Shown here one piece after another: positions 26,131 through 34,333 of a stretch of DNA of 64,000 nt (position 1 is the first letter of the stretch; every line of letters begins with the position of its first letter). Under the pieces are notes generated by a model. That model did no database searches, was not told the origin of the DNA, and saw only the letters and a program-made list of their open reading frames with translations. A program made the translations under genes and the position numbers. Source of the DNA: Bacteroidota bacterium (lineage in GTDB: Bacteria; Bacteroidota; Bacteroidia; Flavobacteriales; Weeksellaceae); the NCBI GenBank assembly GCA_023461035.1, contig JAEWOD010000027.1:118747-182746 (forward strand), written 5' to 3'.

Positions 26131-26517
26131 CTACTTCTTTTTTTCTTTGTCCTTACGGTCTTGAATTCGCTTTTCTCTTTCTTCTTTTGGTAATTTCTCT
26201 TCCAATTTTTCCCTTACGTCCAGAAGAATTTCAGTATATTTTTCGGGATGGAGATAATAGTATTTATAGCTTTCCCTGAAATCTCCCACATTGGTTTGAT
26301 GATCGTGTAAAATCTGCGCATCTATTTGGGAAAAGTTAAAACTATCCTTGCCTTTTGAATTAATTTCAGTTAAATAAGTACTCTGCTGATGGATGAAAAG
26401 GTCAACCAAAATTTCCGTCATTTTATCTTCATCCAATAAATTTTTGGGCTTTTCCACATTGCTAGTACAACTGCAAAATGAAATTAAAATCAACATCAAA
26501 ACGAAAATCCTTTTCAT
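26131..26517 (-). CDS. DUF4296 lipoprotein
   Basis: 128 residues: lipobox near residue 17 (ISFCSC), then the conserved DUF4296 helical segment (LLDEDKMTEILVDLFIHQQ, residues 27-45) and FRESYKYYYLHPEKY. It ends in a very charged KEEREKR tail. The family is restricted to Bacteroidota and has no known function. Its start overlaps the stop of the glycosyltransferase gene by 4 nt (ATGA), which indicates translational coupling. It ends 1 nt from the convergent hydrolase gene. Confidence 0.85.
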   Translation of the reverse strand: MKRIFVLMLILISFCSCTSNVEKPKNLLDEDKMTEILVDLFIHQQSTYLTEINSKGKDSFNFSQIDAQILHDHQTNVGDFRESYKYYYLHPEKYTEILLDVREKLEEKLPKEEREKRIQDRKDKEKKK

Positions 26518-27233
26518 AATTTTCCAAATATACTTCGAATTCTCAACATCAAAATCCCAAAAACTGCTTCGCCTAAAATGTTGGAACTTATTTTGGATTC
26601 GCCTGCTATCCGGTTGACAAATACGATAGGAACTTCGATGATTTTAAACTTTTTCCGCCAAGCTTTGTATTTCATTTCTATTTGGAATCCATATCCTTTG
26701 AACTTTATCCGATTTAAGTCTAAGGACTCCAAAACAATTCTTTTATATCCCACAAATCCGGCAGTCGCATCATGAACCGGCAAACCTGTAACAAGCCTTA
26801 CATATTTGGATGCCATAAAAGAAAGCAAAACACGGTTCATAGGCCAATTGACCACATTTACGCCATGCGAATAACGAGAACCGATTGACAAATCGGCTCC
26901 TTGTTGTAAGGCTTCTAAGAGTTTTGGTAGATCTTTCGGGTTATGGGATAAGTCGGCATCCATTTCAAATATATTTTGATAATGATATGCCAAAGCCCAT
27001 TTAAATCCATGGGTATATGCTTTGCCCAGTCCGTCTTTTTCTTTTCGGATTTCTAAAAACAAATTTGGAAATTCAGTTTGTAAGATTTTAACGCAGTCGG
27101 AAGTACCGTCGGGCGAACTGTCATCCACCACCAAAACATCAAAGGAAACCGGAAGTGAAAAAACCTGTCTCAAAACAACTTCGATGTTGTCTATTTCATT
27201 GTAAGTAGGGATAATAACTAAATTTTCCGACAT
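26514..27233 (-). CDS. Polyprenol monophosphomannose synthase-like GT2 glycosyltransferase
   Basis: 239 residues, the length of the single-domain dolichyl/polyprenyl-phosphate mannosyltransferases without C-terminal membrane helices. Motifs: VIIPTYNEIDNI (6-17), DDSSPDGTSD (nucleotide site), the metal-binding EMDADLSHNP, and GSRYSHG. It probably loads mannose, or another hexose, from a GDP- or UDP-sugar onto undecaprenyl phosphate at the cytoplasmic face, supplying O-glycosylation or surface glycans. Paired with a DUF4296 gene, as in other flavobacteria. Confidence 0.88.
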   Translation of the reverse strand: MSENLVIIPTYNEIDNIEVVLRQVFSLPVSFDVLVVDDSSPDGTSDCVKILQTEFPNLFLEIRKEKDGLGKAYTHGFKWALAYHYQNIFEMDADLSHNPKDLPKLLEALQQGADLSIGSRYSHGVNVVNWPMNRVLLSFMASKYVRLVTGLPVHDATAGFVGYKRIVLESLDLNRIKFKGYGFQIEMKYKAWRKKFKIIEVPIVFVNRIAGESKISSNILGEAVFGILMLRIRSIFGKL

Positions 27234-27261
27234 CTGTTCGAAATATGGCGCTAAGATAATT

Positions 27262-27296
27262 AATGTTTAAAGTTTAATGTTTAAAGTTTAGTGTTT
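27262..27296. repeat. 14-bp tandem repeat, 2.5 copies
   Basis: The unit AATGTTTAAAGTTT occurs twice exactly and is followed by a partial third copy. It lies in the divergent region between the glycosyltransferase gene and the DUF4271 gene. A similar AT-rich repeat is frequent in flavobacterial intergenic DNA. Confidence 0.75.
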
Positions 27297-27378
27297 TTCT
27301 TGTTTTGGGTTATGCGTATTGAAAACGCCCACTCGAAAAACATCCGACACTCCACATCCAGCACCCCACAATTTTTGT

Positions 27379-27386
27379 ATTTTTGC
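27379..27386 (+). promoter_or_regulatory. -7 box of the DUF4271 - hemD - recJ operon
   Basis: TATTTTTG matches TAnnTTTG exactly, 7 nt before the ATG at 27394. This position supports the choice of that ATG over the in-frame ATG at 27319, which would lie upstream of the box. Confidence 0.45.
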
Positions 27387-27393
27387 AAAGATT

Positions 27394-28050
27394 ATGAAAA
27401 TCCCTGCATCATCATTTTTTTTGGAAAGAGCGACAGATAACCTGGATTGGGTTATTTATATTTTGGTTTTGACGCTTGCTTTTATTGTAATCGGACGGAT
27501 TTTATTTTCAAATAATTATGAAGCCCTGACCAATATAGAGCGGTTTCAGGATGTGAATGATAATCAGGCACTTTTTGGATTTATTTTTCAAATTTCCTTT
27601 GCGGTATTATGTGGTGTGATTTTGATCAATTATGTCATACCGGATTATGATTATATATTTCACACACCGACTCTAAAAGTGATTGCCATATCATTTTTAA
27701 TCTTACTTTTTTTTGTCGTCCGGTTTATTTTGGGCTCGGTAGCCGCCTATGCATTTGGGATAACCCAAGACCGGAATTTTACGATGAAGACAACCAATTA
27801 TTTCCGGGTTTTTTCTGTAGGAGTGCTTTGGGTTGCTGTTTTACTGTTCTATTTTTCGGAAATTTTAAAGCCCGTTATCTTGGCTTTAGGCGTTGTTTTA
27901 TTGGTCATCATCAGATTCCTTTCTTATCGCTATCTCATAAAAAATCAGCAAGATAAACAAACTAAAATTTGGTATTATAATATTTTGTATCTTTGCGCAC
28001 TGGAAATATTGCCCTTATTAGTCTTGTTAAAATTTCTAAAAATGTGGTAA
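27394..28050 (+). CDS. DUF4271 integral membrane protein
   Basis: 218 residues from the ATG at 27394. Upstream codons from 27319 read through non-conserved repeat-like DNA and are excluded. Five or six membrane helices are visible (VIYILVLTLAFIVIGRILF; IFQISFAVLCGVILINYVI; and others to the C-terminus). The family is confined to Bacteroidota and typically precedes hemD. Its function is unknown, but the coupling to hemD (13-nt gap) suggests co-regulation rather than a shared pathway. Confidence 0.85.
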   Translation: MKIPASSFFLERATDNLDWVIYILVLTLAFIVIGRILFSNNYEALTNIERFQDVNDNQALFGFIFQISFAVLCGVILINYVIPDYDYIFHTPTLKVIAISFLILLFFVVRFILGSVAAYAFGITQDRNFTMKTTNYFRVFSVGVLWVAVLLFYFSEILKPVILALGVVLLVIIRFLSYRYLIKNQQDKQTKIWYYNILYLCALEILPLLVLLKFLKMW

Positions 28051-28063
28051 TTAAAACACGAAA

Positions 28064-28810
28064 ATGAAAGTAAGATCTATCCTCGTTTCTCAACCTCAAC
28101 CTGCAAATGATTCCTCCCCTTATTTTGATTTAAGTAAGCGAAATAAAATTAAAATTGATTTTCGTTCATTTATTCAAGTGGAAGGAGTAGATGCAAAAGA
28201 TGTGCGTCAGCAAAAAATAGATTTTTCAAAATACACGGCGGTAATTTTTACCAGCCGAAATGTAATCGACCACTATTTCAGATTGGCAGAGGAAATGCGT
28301 TTTCAGGTGCCAGATGATATGAAGTATTTTTGTCAGTCAGAAGCCATCGCTTTTTATTTGCAGAAATATATCGTTTATCGAAAAAGAAAAACCTATATAG
28401 GTGAAAAGGAAATTCAGGATTTGGCGCCTTTCATCAAAAAGCACAAAGATGAAAAATTCTTATTGCCTTCTTCCGATATTTTAAAACCGGATGTGCCGGA
28501 ATTTTTAAATCAAACGGGCATCAATTGGGAAAGAGGAATTCTCTGTCGCACAGTTTCCAGCGATTTATCTGATTTGGAAGACGTGAAATATGACATATTG
28601 GTTTTTTTTACGCCTTCCGGAATCAAATCTTTGTTTGAGAACTTCCCTCAATTCAAACAAGACAATACGCGCATAGCAGTTTTTGGCAAAACAACTGTTC
28701 AAGCCGCAAAAGAAATGGGGTTACGCATTGACATAGAAGTTCCTACACCTGAAACTCCATCTATGACCATGGCTTTGGAGAAATATGTGAAAGAAGCCAA
28801 TAAAAAATAA
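28064..28810 (+). CDS. hemD: Uroporphyrinogen-III synthase
   Basis: Closes and inverts ring D of hydroxymethylbilane to give uroporphyrinogen III in haem and sirohaem synthesis. The 248 residues form the two-domain bilobed fold. Typical spots are AVIFTSRNVIDHYF (about 58-71), LLPSSDI (about 132-138), and VFFTPSGIKSLFENF, followed by IAVFGKTTVQAAKEMGL (about 205-221). As in the family generally there is little strict catalytic conservation, but the order and the neighbour DUF4271 support the call. Confidence 0.88.
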   Translation: MKVRSILVSQPQPANDSSPYFDLSKRNKIKIDFRSFIQVEGVDAKDVRQQKIDFSKYTAVIFTSRNVIDHYFRLAEEMRFQVPDDMKYFCQSEAIAFYLQKYIVYRKRKTYIGEKEIQDLAPFIKKHKDEKFLLPSSDILKPDVPEFLNQTGINWERGILCRTVSSDLSDLEDVKYDILVFFTPSGIKSLFENFPQFKQDNTRIAVFGKTTVQAAKEMGLRIDIEVPTPETPSMTMALEKYVKEANKK

Positions 28811-28844
28811 ATTGGTAAATTAGGGCGATAATAGCCATTCGGAA

Positions 28845-30548
28845 ATGAAAAACCAATGGGTTATAAAACCCGAACCCTCAGCCCAAATCACAAAATGTTT
28901 AATGGAGGAAGTAAAACTTCCACTTCCAATCGCTAAAATTTTGGCACAACGCGGAATTGATTCTTACGATACCGCCAAAACCTATTTCCGCCCCGAACTC
29001 TCCCAACTGCATAATCCTTTTTTGATGAAGGATATGGATAAAGCCGTTGAGAGAATTAGTCAAGCAATTGAAAATCAGGAAAGCATATTGGTTTATGGCG
29101 ATTATGACGTCGATGGAACAACAGCAGTTGCCATGATGTATGATTTTTTGGCTTCCGCTTATCCCCATGTTTCCTATTATATTCCTGACCGCTATACCGA
29201 GGGATATGGTATTTCCTTCCAAGGAGTTGACTTTGCGGAGGACAACGGTTTTTCATTGATTATCGCATTGGATTGTGGAATAAAAGCAGTTGATAAAGTC
29301 CTATATGCCCACAATAAAAACATTGACTTCATCATTTGTGACCACCATTTACCGGGCGATAAATTACCCGATGCCGTTGCAGTTTTGGATCCTAAACGGG
29401 CCGATTGTAATTATCCGTTTAAAGAACTTAGCGGTTGCGGAGTCGGATTTAAACTTATCCAGGCTTTGCTTCAAAAATGGGAAGTTGAACCGGAAAAAGC
29501 TTTTGAATATTTGGATTTGGTGGTAGTGAGCATCGCGGCCGATATCGTTCCGATTTCAGGAGAAAATCGTACGCTGGCTTATTATGGTCTGAAGAAACTA
29601 CAAAGTTCACCCAGACCGGGACTGGAAAGTCTGATGGGTGAAAACCAAAAAGAAAAATTAACGGTTTCCAATATCGTCTTTTCCATCGCTCCAAAAATAA
29701 ATGCCACAGGAAGACTAAAACATGCTTCCCAATCTGTAGAATTGTTAATTTCACAGGATAAAGAAAAGATTTCAACTTTTGCGTCCCAAATTAACAATTT
29801 AAATAACGAACGAAAAGAAACCGACGGAAATGTGACGACAGAAGCCATCAGTATGATCCGAGAAAATGGAGAAGAAAACCGGTTTACCACGGTGGTTTTT
29901 GATCCGAACTGGCACAAAGGCGTGTTGGGGATTGTGGCTTCCCGGCTTATCGATACCTTTTACAGACCGACTTTGGTGTTGACACAAGGAAATGAAGGTG
30001 AAATTACCGGTTCTGCGCGTTCGGTAAAAGATTTTGATGTGTATGAAATCATAGACGCTTGTTCCGATTTGCTGACCAAATACGGTGGTCACCGTTTTGC
30101 TGCCGGACTAACCATGCCGATAGAGAATTTTGGGGCATTCAAAGAAAAATTTGAAGAATTGGTCAAAGGAAAAATTCGTCCGATTCAGCGAAAACCCTCC
30201 ATAGAAATCGATGCCGAAATCCAATTCTCAGATATCACAACCTATTTTATTAAAGTCCTGAACCAATTGGAACCTTATGGCCCGGAAAATATGACTCCGA
30301 TTTTTTTAACCCAAAATTTAATCGGTGGAGAAGTGAAAGAAATGGGAAAAAACGGCGAACACTTACGGCTGACCCTTTGGGATGAGAATTCGGCAATAAA
30401 ATTGCCTGCCGTAGCATTTGGTATGGGCGAATTTTCCAAAGACTTCCAATACAGGCATTTCGATGCGGTTTATTCCATCGATGAAAACCATTGGAAAGGA
30501 AATACTTATCTTCAGTTAAACTTAAGGGATGTGCGGTTTAAGGATTAA
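28845..30548 (+). CDS. recJ: Single-stranded-DNA-specific exonuclease RecJ
   Basis: 5'-3' exonuclease for recombination and mismatch repair, dependent on Mn or Mg. The 567 residues fit the core enzyme. The DHH domain shows DYDVDGTTAVA (86-96), ALDCGI (141-146) and CDHH (165-168). The DHHA1 domain shows the nucleic-acid-binding KYGGHRFAAG. A C-terminal OB-fold is present (EPYGPENMTPIF onward). Last gene of the DUF4271 - hemD - recJ operon, starting 34 nt after hemD. Confidence 0.95.
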   Translation: MKNQWVIKPEPSAQITKCLMEEVKLPLPIAKILAQRGIDSYDTAKTYFRPELSQLHNPFLMKDMDKAVERISQAIENQESILVYGDYDVDGTTAVAMMYDFLASAYPHVSYYIPDRYTEGYGISFQGVDFAEDNGFSLIIALDCGIKAVDKVLYAHNKNIDFIICDHHLPGDKLPDAVAVLDPKRADCNYPFKELSGCGVGFKLIQALLQKWEVEPEKAFEYLDLVVVSIAADIVPISGENRTLAYYGLKKLQSSPRPGLESLMGENQKEKLTVSNIVFSIAPKINATGRLKHASQSVELLISQDKEKISTFASQINNLNNERKETDGNVTTEAISMIRENGEENRFTTVVFDPNWHKGVLGIVASRLIDTFYRPTLVLTQGNEGEITGSARSVKDFDVYEIIDACSDLLTKYGGHRFAAGLTMPIENFGAFKEKFEELVKGKIRPIQRKPSIEIDAEIQFSDITTYFIKVLNQLEPYGPENMTPIFLTQNLIGGEVKEMGKNGEHLRLTLWDENSAIKLPAVAFGMGEFSKDFQYRHFDAVYSIDENHWKGNTYLQLNLRDVRFKD

Positions 30549-30654
30549 ACAAGAGAAAAGGCTATCAAACATGATTTCTATATAATTTTGAAAAATCCCG
30601 ACGGATAATTTTCTCACTTGTTTTTATACACATCTTTCATAGAACCGAATAAAC

Positions 30655-30684
30655 TTTTATAAACCGCCATTTCTGTAAGCGGTA
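30655..30684 (-). terminator. Possible terminator of the T6SS operon
   Basis: On the minus strand ACCGC pairs with GCGGT around an 11-nt loop, followed by the AT-rich TTATAAAAG. The stem is short and the T-run poor. It lies about 45 nt downstream of the tssF stop, the expected place for the end of the eleven-gene transcript. Confidence 0.35.
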
Positions 30685-30726
30685 AGTCGGCTTATCAATC
30701 TATATATGCAATGGGGCAAAAACTCA

Positions 30727-32580
30727 TCAGATTTCTTCCCCATCGCAGATTAAACGATAAGGATATACGTTGGAAGAAGTATGTTTTAGCTTTTGTTTGT
30801 AGCTTTCAAACAAATAGACCCATTCCGATTCAGGAAGTTCCTGATCATTCTGGACATTTCGTGTGATAAAAACATCTATGGTTCTGATAAATCCCGATTT
30901 CAGGGAAATATCTCTTTTTGTTCCTCTTTTTACCTCTACTCCAGAAACCAGGTTATGAAAATGATTCAAAGTAAATGCCTTTATATCTGCTATGGTAACG
31001 ATTCTGCCATGAGAAAGTAATGCCGAACGATAGGAATAAATTTTTTCCTGTATGGACAATCGGGTCTTTCCACCAACTGAAGAAGTCACCAAATAAGTAG
31101 AATTGGGCAAGAAATCTGTTCCCGATGGCGGCGCTACCACCGTTCCTGGTTTCAGTCCGTTGGCATCTTCACCACAAGTGGACCAAAAAGTAACATACAG
31201 CGTATCATTGCGGTTTTCAGAAAACTTTTTGGGTTTTACAATGACGTACGGAGAACTTGATTTGATAAACATCTTTTCTTTGGTCTGTTGCTCCAGAATA
31301 GCAATCAGCTGGTTTACTTCCTCAATTGTCTTTTTTATAAAATCTCCACCTACAACTGAAAATGAAGCACTCTCGTCTTTGAGCAATTCCAAAACATATT
31401 GAATCAGCTCTGAAGCATTCCGTTCGTCAAAACGCATGACTCCGTTGCTCCTCAGCGTAGCATTTCCGGACTCCAGACTTTCTTTTGAAAAATCTTTTAT
31501 ATGATAAGAATTATTGGTCGAATCTGTAATTCTATCGACATCAAGAAAATGATCGGAAGAAATCAATGGAATATAATTGATAAATGGATCTATGGCTTGA
31601 TTGGCAGAAATTAACTTTTTATTGATTACCGGATAACAATTCAGTGAAAAAACGGTACTTTCCAGAACTTCATTAATCATGGCCTCGGAAAAATCAATTC
31701 GTAACCAAACCACGTCTCTGAGATTTCCAAACTTTTCATTCCCAAAAACCCGGGTCAATTCATCTGGTGGTGTAAAATCTTCATCTTGAATTCGGATGTC
31801 CTCTGTCAGATGAAAAAATTTATCATGAAAATGCCGGTTGACTTCATGGTATATGTGTTGAATACGATTGTAATTTTTGGTTATGATAGAATCTATGTTC
31901 AATTCATAAGTGGGCACATTGTAACCGGTTTGATAGGAGAGTTGTTTCTCTCCCAAATAAATCTTGGCTTGTTTTAAATAATGGTAGAAAAAATCTTTCT
32001 GATGAATTTCTTTAATGTCTGTATAAAACATCAGTTTTTTCAGTAACATTCCGGAAGTTAGATTGGTCAGCCCTAACCAGAGAACGGAGGGAGAAATTTT
32101 ACTATCAGATTTCTGAAAGACTTCTTTGTAAGAAGATTTTGAAACGGAGTACAATGTATTACTTAAACCCATATAGCCTATTTCTGCGCCTGACAAAATG
32201 AAAGGTGCGGTAGGGCCAAAATAGATTTCCTTTATCACAGAGCTTTGCGGATTGTAAACATTGGTAATGTTTTTTTTGCAATACAACTGATTTTTCGAAG
32301 AAATTTTAAAGTTGTTTTCAGAAGGGGTAGAATGGAGAATAGTCATGGAAGGAATGGAACCCGCATTGGAAGCAGGACTCATTACTTCCAGCATCCGTTC
32401 GATGATGCGAGATTCGGAACCATGAATTTCTGCGGATAATTTTTCAAGTTCGGAGGAAACGGCATCCAATAACAAAGCAACCAATGGGTCAAATGATGTT
32501 TCAAACTCACTGTCCGTATAGCCCCATAGTCGTGCGGCTCTGCTCAAAACCCTGTCTTTAATTCTTTCTTTTGATTGCAT
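30727..32580 (-). CDS. tssF: T6SS baseplate subunit TssF
   Basis: 617 residues, the length of TssF. The N-terminus (RAARLWGYTDSEFETSFDP, then LLDAVSSELEKLSAEI and RIIERMLEVMSP) matches the conserved TssF start, where the protein packs around the spike hub. Two TssF chains and one TssG make each baseplate wedge. The gene is the last of the minus-strand T6SSiii operon, 11 nt after tssE. Cytoplasmic, with no signal peptide or membrane helix. Bacteroidota TssF sequences are divergent from those of Pseudomonadota. Confidence 0.88.
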   Translation of the reverse strand: MQSKERIKDRVLSRAARLWGYTDSEFETSFDPLVALLLDAVSSELEKLSAEIHGSESRIIERMLEVMSPASNAGSIPSMTILHSTPSENNFKISSKNQLYCKKNITNVYNPQSSVIKEIYFGPTAPFILSGAEIGYMGLSNTLYSVSKSSYKEVFQKSDSKISPSVLWLGLTNLTSGMLLKKLMFYTDIKEIHQKDFFYHYLKQAKIYLGEKQLSYQTGYNVPTYELNIDSIITKNYNRIQHIYHEVNRHFHDKFFHLTEDIRIQDEDFTPPDELTRVFGNEKFGNLRDVVWLRIDFSEAMINEVLESTVFSLNCYPVINKKLISANQAIDPFINYIPLISSDHFLDVDRITDSTNNSYHIKDFSKESLESGNATLRSNGVMRFDERNASELIQYVLELLKDESASFSVVGGDFIKKTIEEVNQLIAILEQQTKEKMFIKSSSPYVIVKPKKFSENRNDTLYVTFWSTCGEDANGLKPGTVVAPPSGTDFLPNSTYLVTSSVGGKTRLSIQEKIYSYRSALLSHGRIVTIADIKAFTLNHFHNLVSGVEVKRGTKRDISLKSGFIRTIDVFITRNVQNDQELPESEWVYLFESYKQKLKHTSSNVYPYRLICDGEEI

Positions 32581-32591
32581 GACTTTGGTTG

Positions 32592-33026
32592 TTATATATA
32601 GGACAATGGCCCGATAAAGAAATGACTGTAGAATTTAAATGGACGGTTCGTCAAGCGCACAGATCCATTGATTTTAACATTTATCTTTCGTTTGATGCGT
32701 TTTCCTTTGTTATACGAAATGGAGTGTGAATCATCTATGCTGATGTCTATTCCTTCTACTTCCAGTCGTTTTTCAAATTTCATTATGGCGTCTTTTATCT
32801 CTTTTTTTATATTTTCTTTCAATATTTTGGGTTGAACCAAAAGATCAAACTGGGAGTCCCAAATCTTACACCCGAAAACTTCATTGAATTTACACTCTCC
32901 ATAAGAGGTGGTAATTATCAGGTTAATATGTTGAGCAATTGAATTCTCAATATTGGTTTTCTCCAATTCTTTCTTTTTTATCAAATCCTCAAACATCAGA
33001 GGAGATAAGTAGTAGGCTCCTTTCAT
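32592..33026 (-). CDS. tssE: T6SS baseplate subunit TssE (gp25-like)
   Basis: 144 residues with the gp25 fold: a helical N-terminus (NIENSIAQHINLIITTSYGE), the family element that contacts the sheath, and the C-terminal beta-alpha-beta region. The residues CKFNEVFGCKIWD take the place of the usual E-x-R/FG..L segment. TssE initiates sheath polymerisation at the baseplate. Located between tssF and an unknown gene (11 and 10 nt gaps). Confidence 0.85.
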   Translation of the reverse strand: MKGAYYLSPLMFEDLIKKKELEKTNIENSIAQHINLIITTSYGECKFNEVFGCKIWDSQFDLLVQPKILKENIKKEIKDAIMKFEKRLEVEGIDISIDDSHSISYNKGKRIKRKINVKINGSVRLTNRPFKFYSHFFIGPLSYI

Positions 33027-33036
33027 AACTCATTTA

Positions 33037-33759
33037 TCATAAATAAATAACCGTATTGACCCCTTTTTCGTCAAGGGTAATTTCTTTTATCGTTTTATTT
33101 CTTTTCAAAACATGCACCAACACTTTGGGGGTCTTTTTGATAAATTTTTCACGGTATAGTATGTCTCCGATAAAAGATTTTCCTTCGTTGCTATCCAGAA
33201 CACAGAAAAAACACTGCGAATCCGCTATCTCAAACAGGTCTTTGGGCGGTTTTCCGGAAATGAGATAGCCCATTTCGCCATTCAGTTTTTTTAACGGATA
33301 AGAAAGATAGTCTTCTTTTAAAGTCCTGTATCTCGAAACCTCAAAGGTTTCCATCTGTTCTTTCCGGGGTTCAAAAGTGACGGAAGGTAAAACATAATGG
33401 TGTTTTTTGAAAAATTTAAGCCCGAAGAGCTGAAATCCGCCAATGCTTTCTTTTTTACTCAATTCGTTTAAAAGCAACCTGTCTCTTGTTACGGTATAAA
33501 AGCTTATTTCATGGGTTTTATCGTCCGTAAGTTTCATCCGATAAGTCGGCAGATCAATTTGGAAATTAATCCCGACGTCGTTTACCAAATCAACAGTCGT
33601 AAACCCCACTTCCTCGTCCGAAACAGTAATTGTTATGGTATGATCCTCATAAAACATTTCAGTTTTCCCCATGTGTTCACGCTGGCCTTTGCCGGCATAC
33701 ATGGGCGAACCTTCATGATCCGTTATGGACATAGACAAACCAAGCTCGGGAAGGGGCAT
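33037..33759 (-). CDS. T6SSiii-embedded protein of unknown function
   Basis: 240 residues from the ATG at 33759. A longer frame begins at a TTG (33792) that would overlap the previous gene, so the ATG placed 13 nt after that gene's stop is preferred. No signal peptide, membrane helix or coiled coil is seen. The sequence is beta-rich (HTITITVSDEEVGFTTVDL; INFQIDLPTYRMKLTDD; ending TIKEITLDEKGVNTVIYL), consistent with a cytoplasmic structural or adaptor protein. It does not resemble TssA, TssL, TssM or TssJ. Embedded in the operon next to tssE, so a baseplate role or an effector-loading role is an inference. Confidence 0.75.
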   Translation of the reverse strand: MPLPELGLSMSITDHEGSPMYAGKGQREHMGKTEMFYEDHTITITVSDEEVGFTTVDLVNDVGINFQIDLPTYRMKLTDDKTHEISFYTVTRDRLLLNELSKKESIGGFQLFGLKFFKKHHYVLPSVTFEPRKEQMETFEVSRYRTLKEDYLSYPLKKLNGEMGYLISGKPPKDLFEIADSQCFFCVLDSNEGKSFIGDILYREKFIKKTPKVLVHVLKRNKTIKEITLDEKGVNTVIYL

Positions 33760-33772
33760 AAAAAAAGTATTT

Positions 33773-34324
33773 TTAAAATTTATACTCGGCAAGACATTCT
33801 AAGTCCTGGCGAATTTTTGTGGCGGTTTCAGAATTTAAATGAAATTCAAAATCTTTTTGAAAACTAAGCACCTTAAAACTTGAAATAGGCTGAGTCACAA
33901 GTTCTTTTATGTCGCTGTTGTTGAGTTCAACCACCAAATCACCTTTACAATTCACACTCATTTTATTTTTAATAAAATAAGTAATACCGTTTTCTAAAGT
34001 TACTTCGAGCGCTTCATTATTTTTAATGCATGTATTAAATCTGAAGATCTTAATGTATAAAAAGACCTTGGATCCATTTCTTTTTCCCAACTGTACCGCA
34101 GCAAAATCTTCTTTGGAATTGTAGGAGCGAAGAAAATAAGGTTCGGCCGCAGCAAAATCCCTTTTGGAAAGCGCATTGCTTGACTTACTCTCAACGTGTA
34201 TGCGATCGCATACAACAGCATTGTTCAAAGAATCTTTTGAAGAATAATGTACATTTTCCTGCCCGTAACAAACTACAGAAAGACAAATTGCGAAAAATAA
34301 TGTACCGATAGCCCTTTTATACAT
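33773..34324 (-). CDS. T6SSiii-embedded exported protein of unknown function
   Basis: 183 residues with a signal peptide (1-22, ending CYGQ). The C inside the signal (VVC) is not in a good lipobox, so a soluble periplasmic protein is more likely than a lipoprotein. The mature part has a predicted mix of helix and strand (SKVFLYIKIFRFNTCIKNN; ITYFIKNKMSVNCKGDLVVE) with three cysteines that could pair. Its location downstream of tssC (9-nt gap) and its export suggest it belongs to the membrane complex. Could be a divergent TssQ or TssP; the assignment is not secure. Confidence 0.7.
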   Translation of the reverse strand: MYKRAIGTLFFAICLSVVCYGQENVHYSSKDSLNNAVVCDRIHVESKSSNALSKRDFAAAEPYFLRSYNSKEDFAAVQLGKRNGSKVFLYIKIFRFNTCIKNNEALEVTLENGITYFIKNKMSVNCKGDLVVELNNSDIKELVTQPISSFKVLSFQKDFEFHLNSETATKIRQDLECLAEYKF

Positions 34325-34333
34325 CAGTTAAAT

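Noticed and set aside
33760..33792. 20-nt overlap between the two unknown T6SS genes
   Set aside because: It depends on a TTG start; the in-frame ATG at 33759 removes the overlap and gives normal operon spacing.
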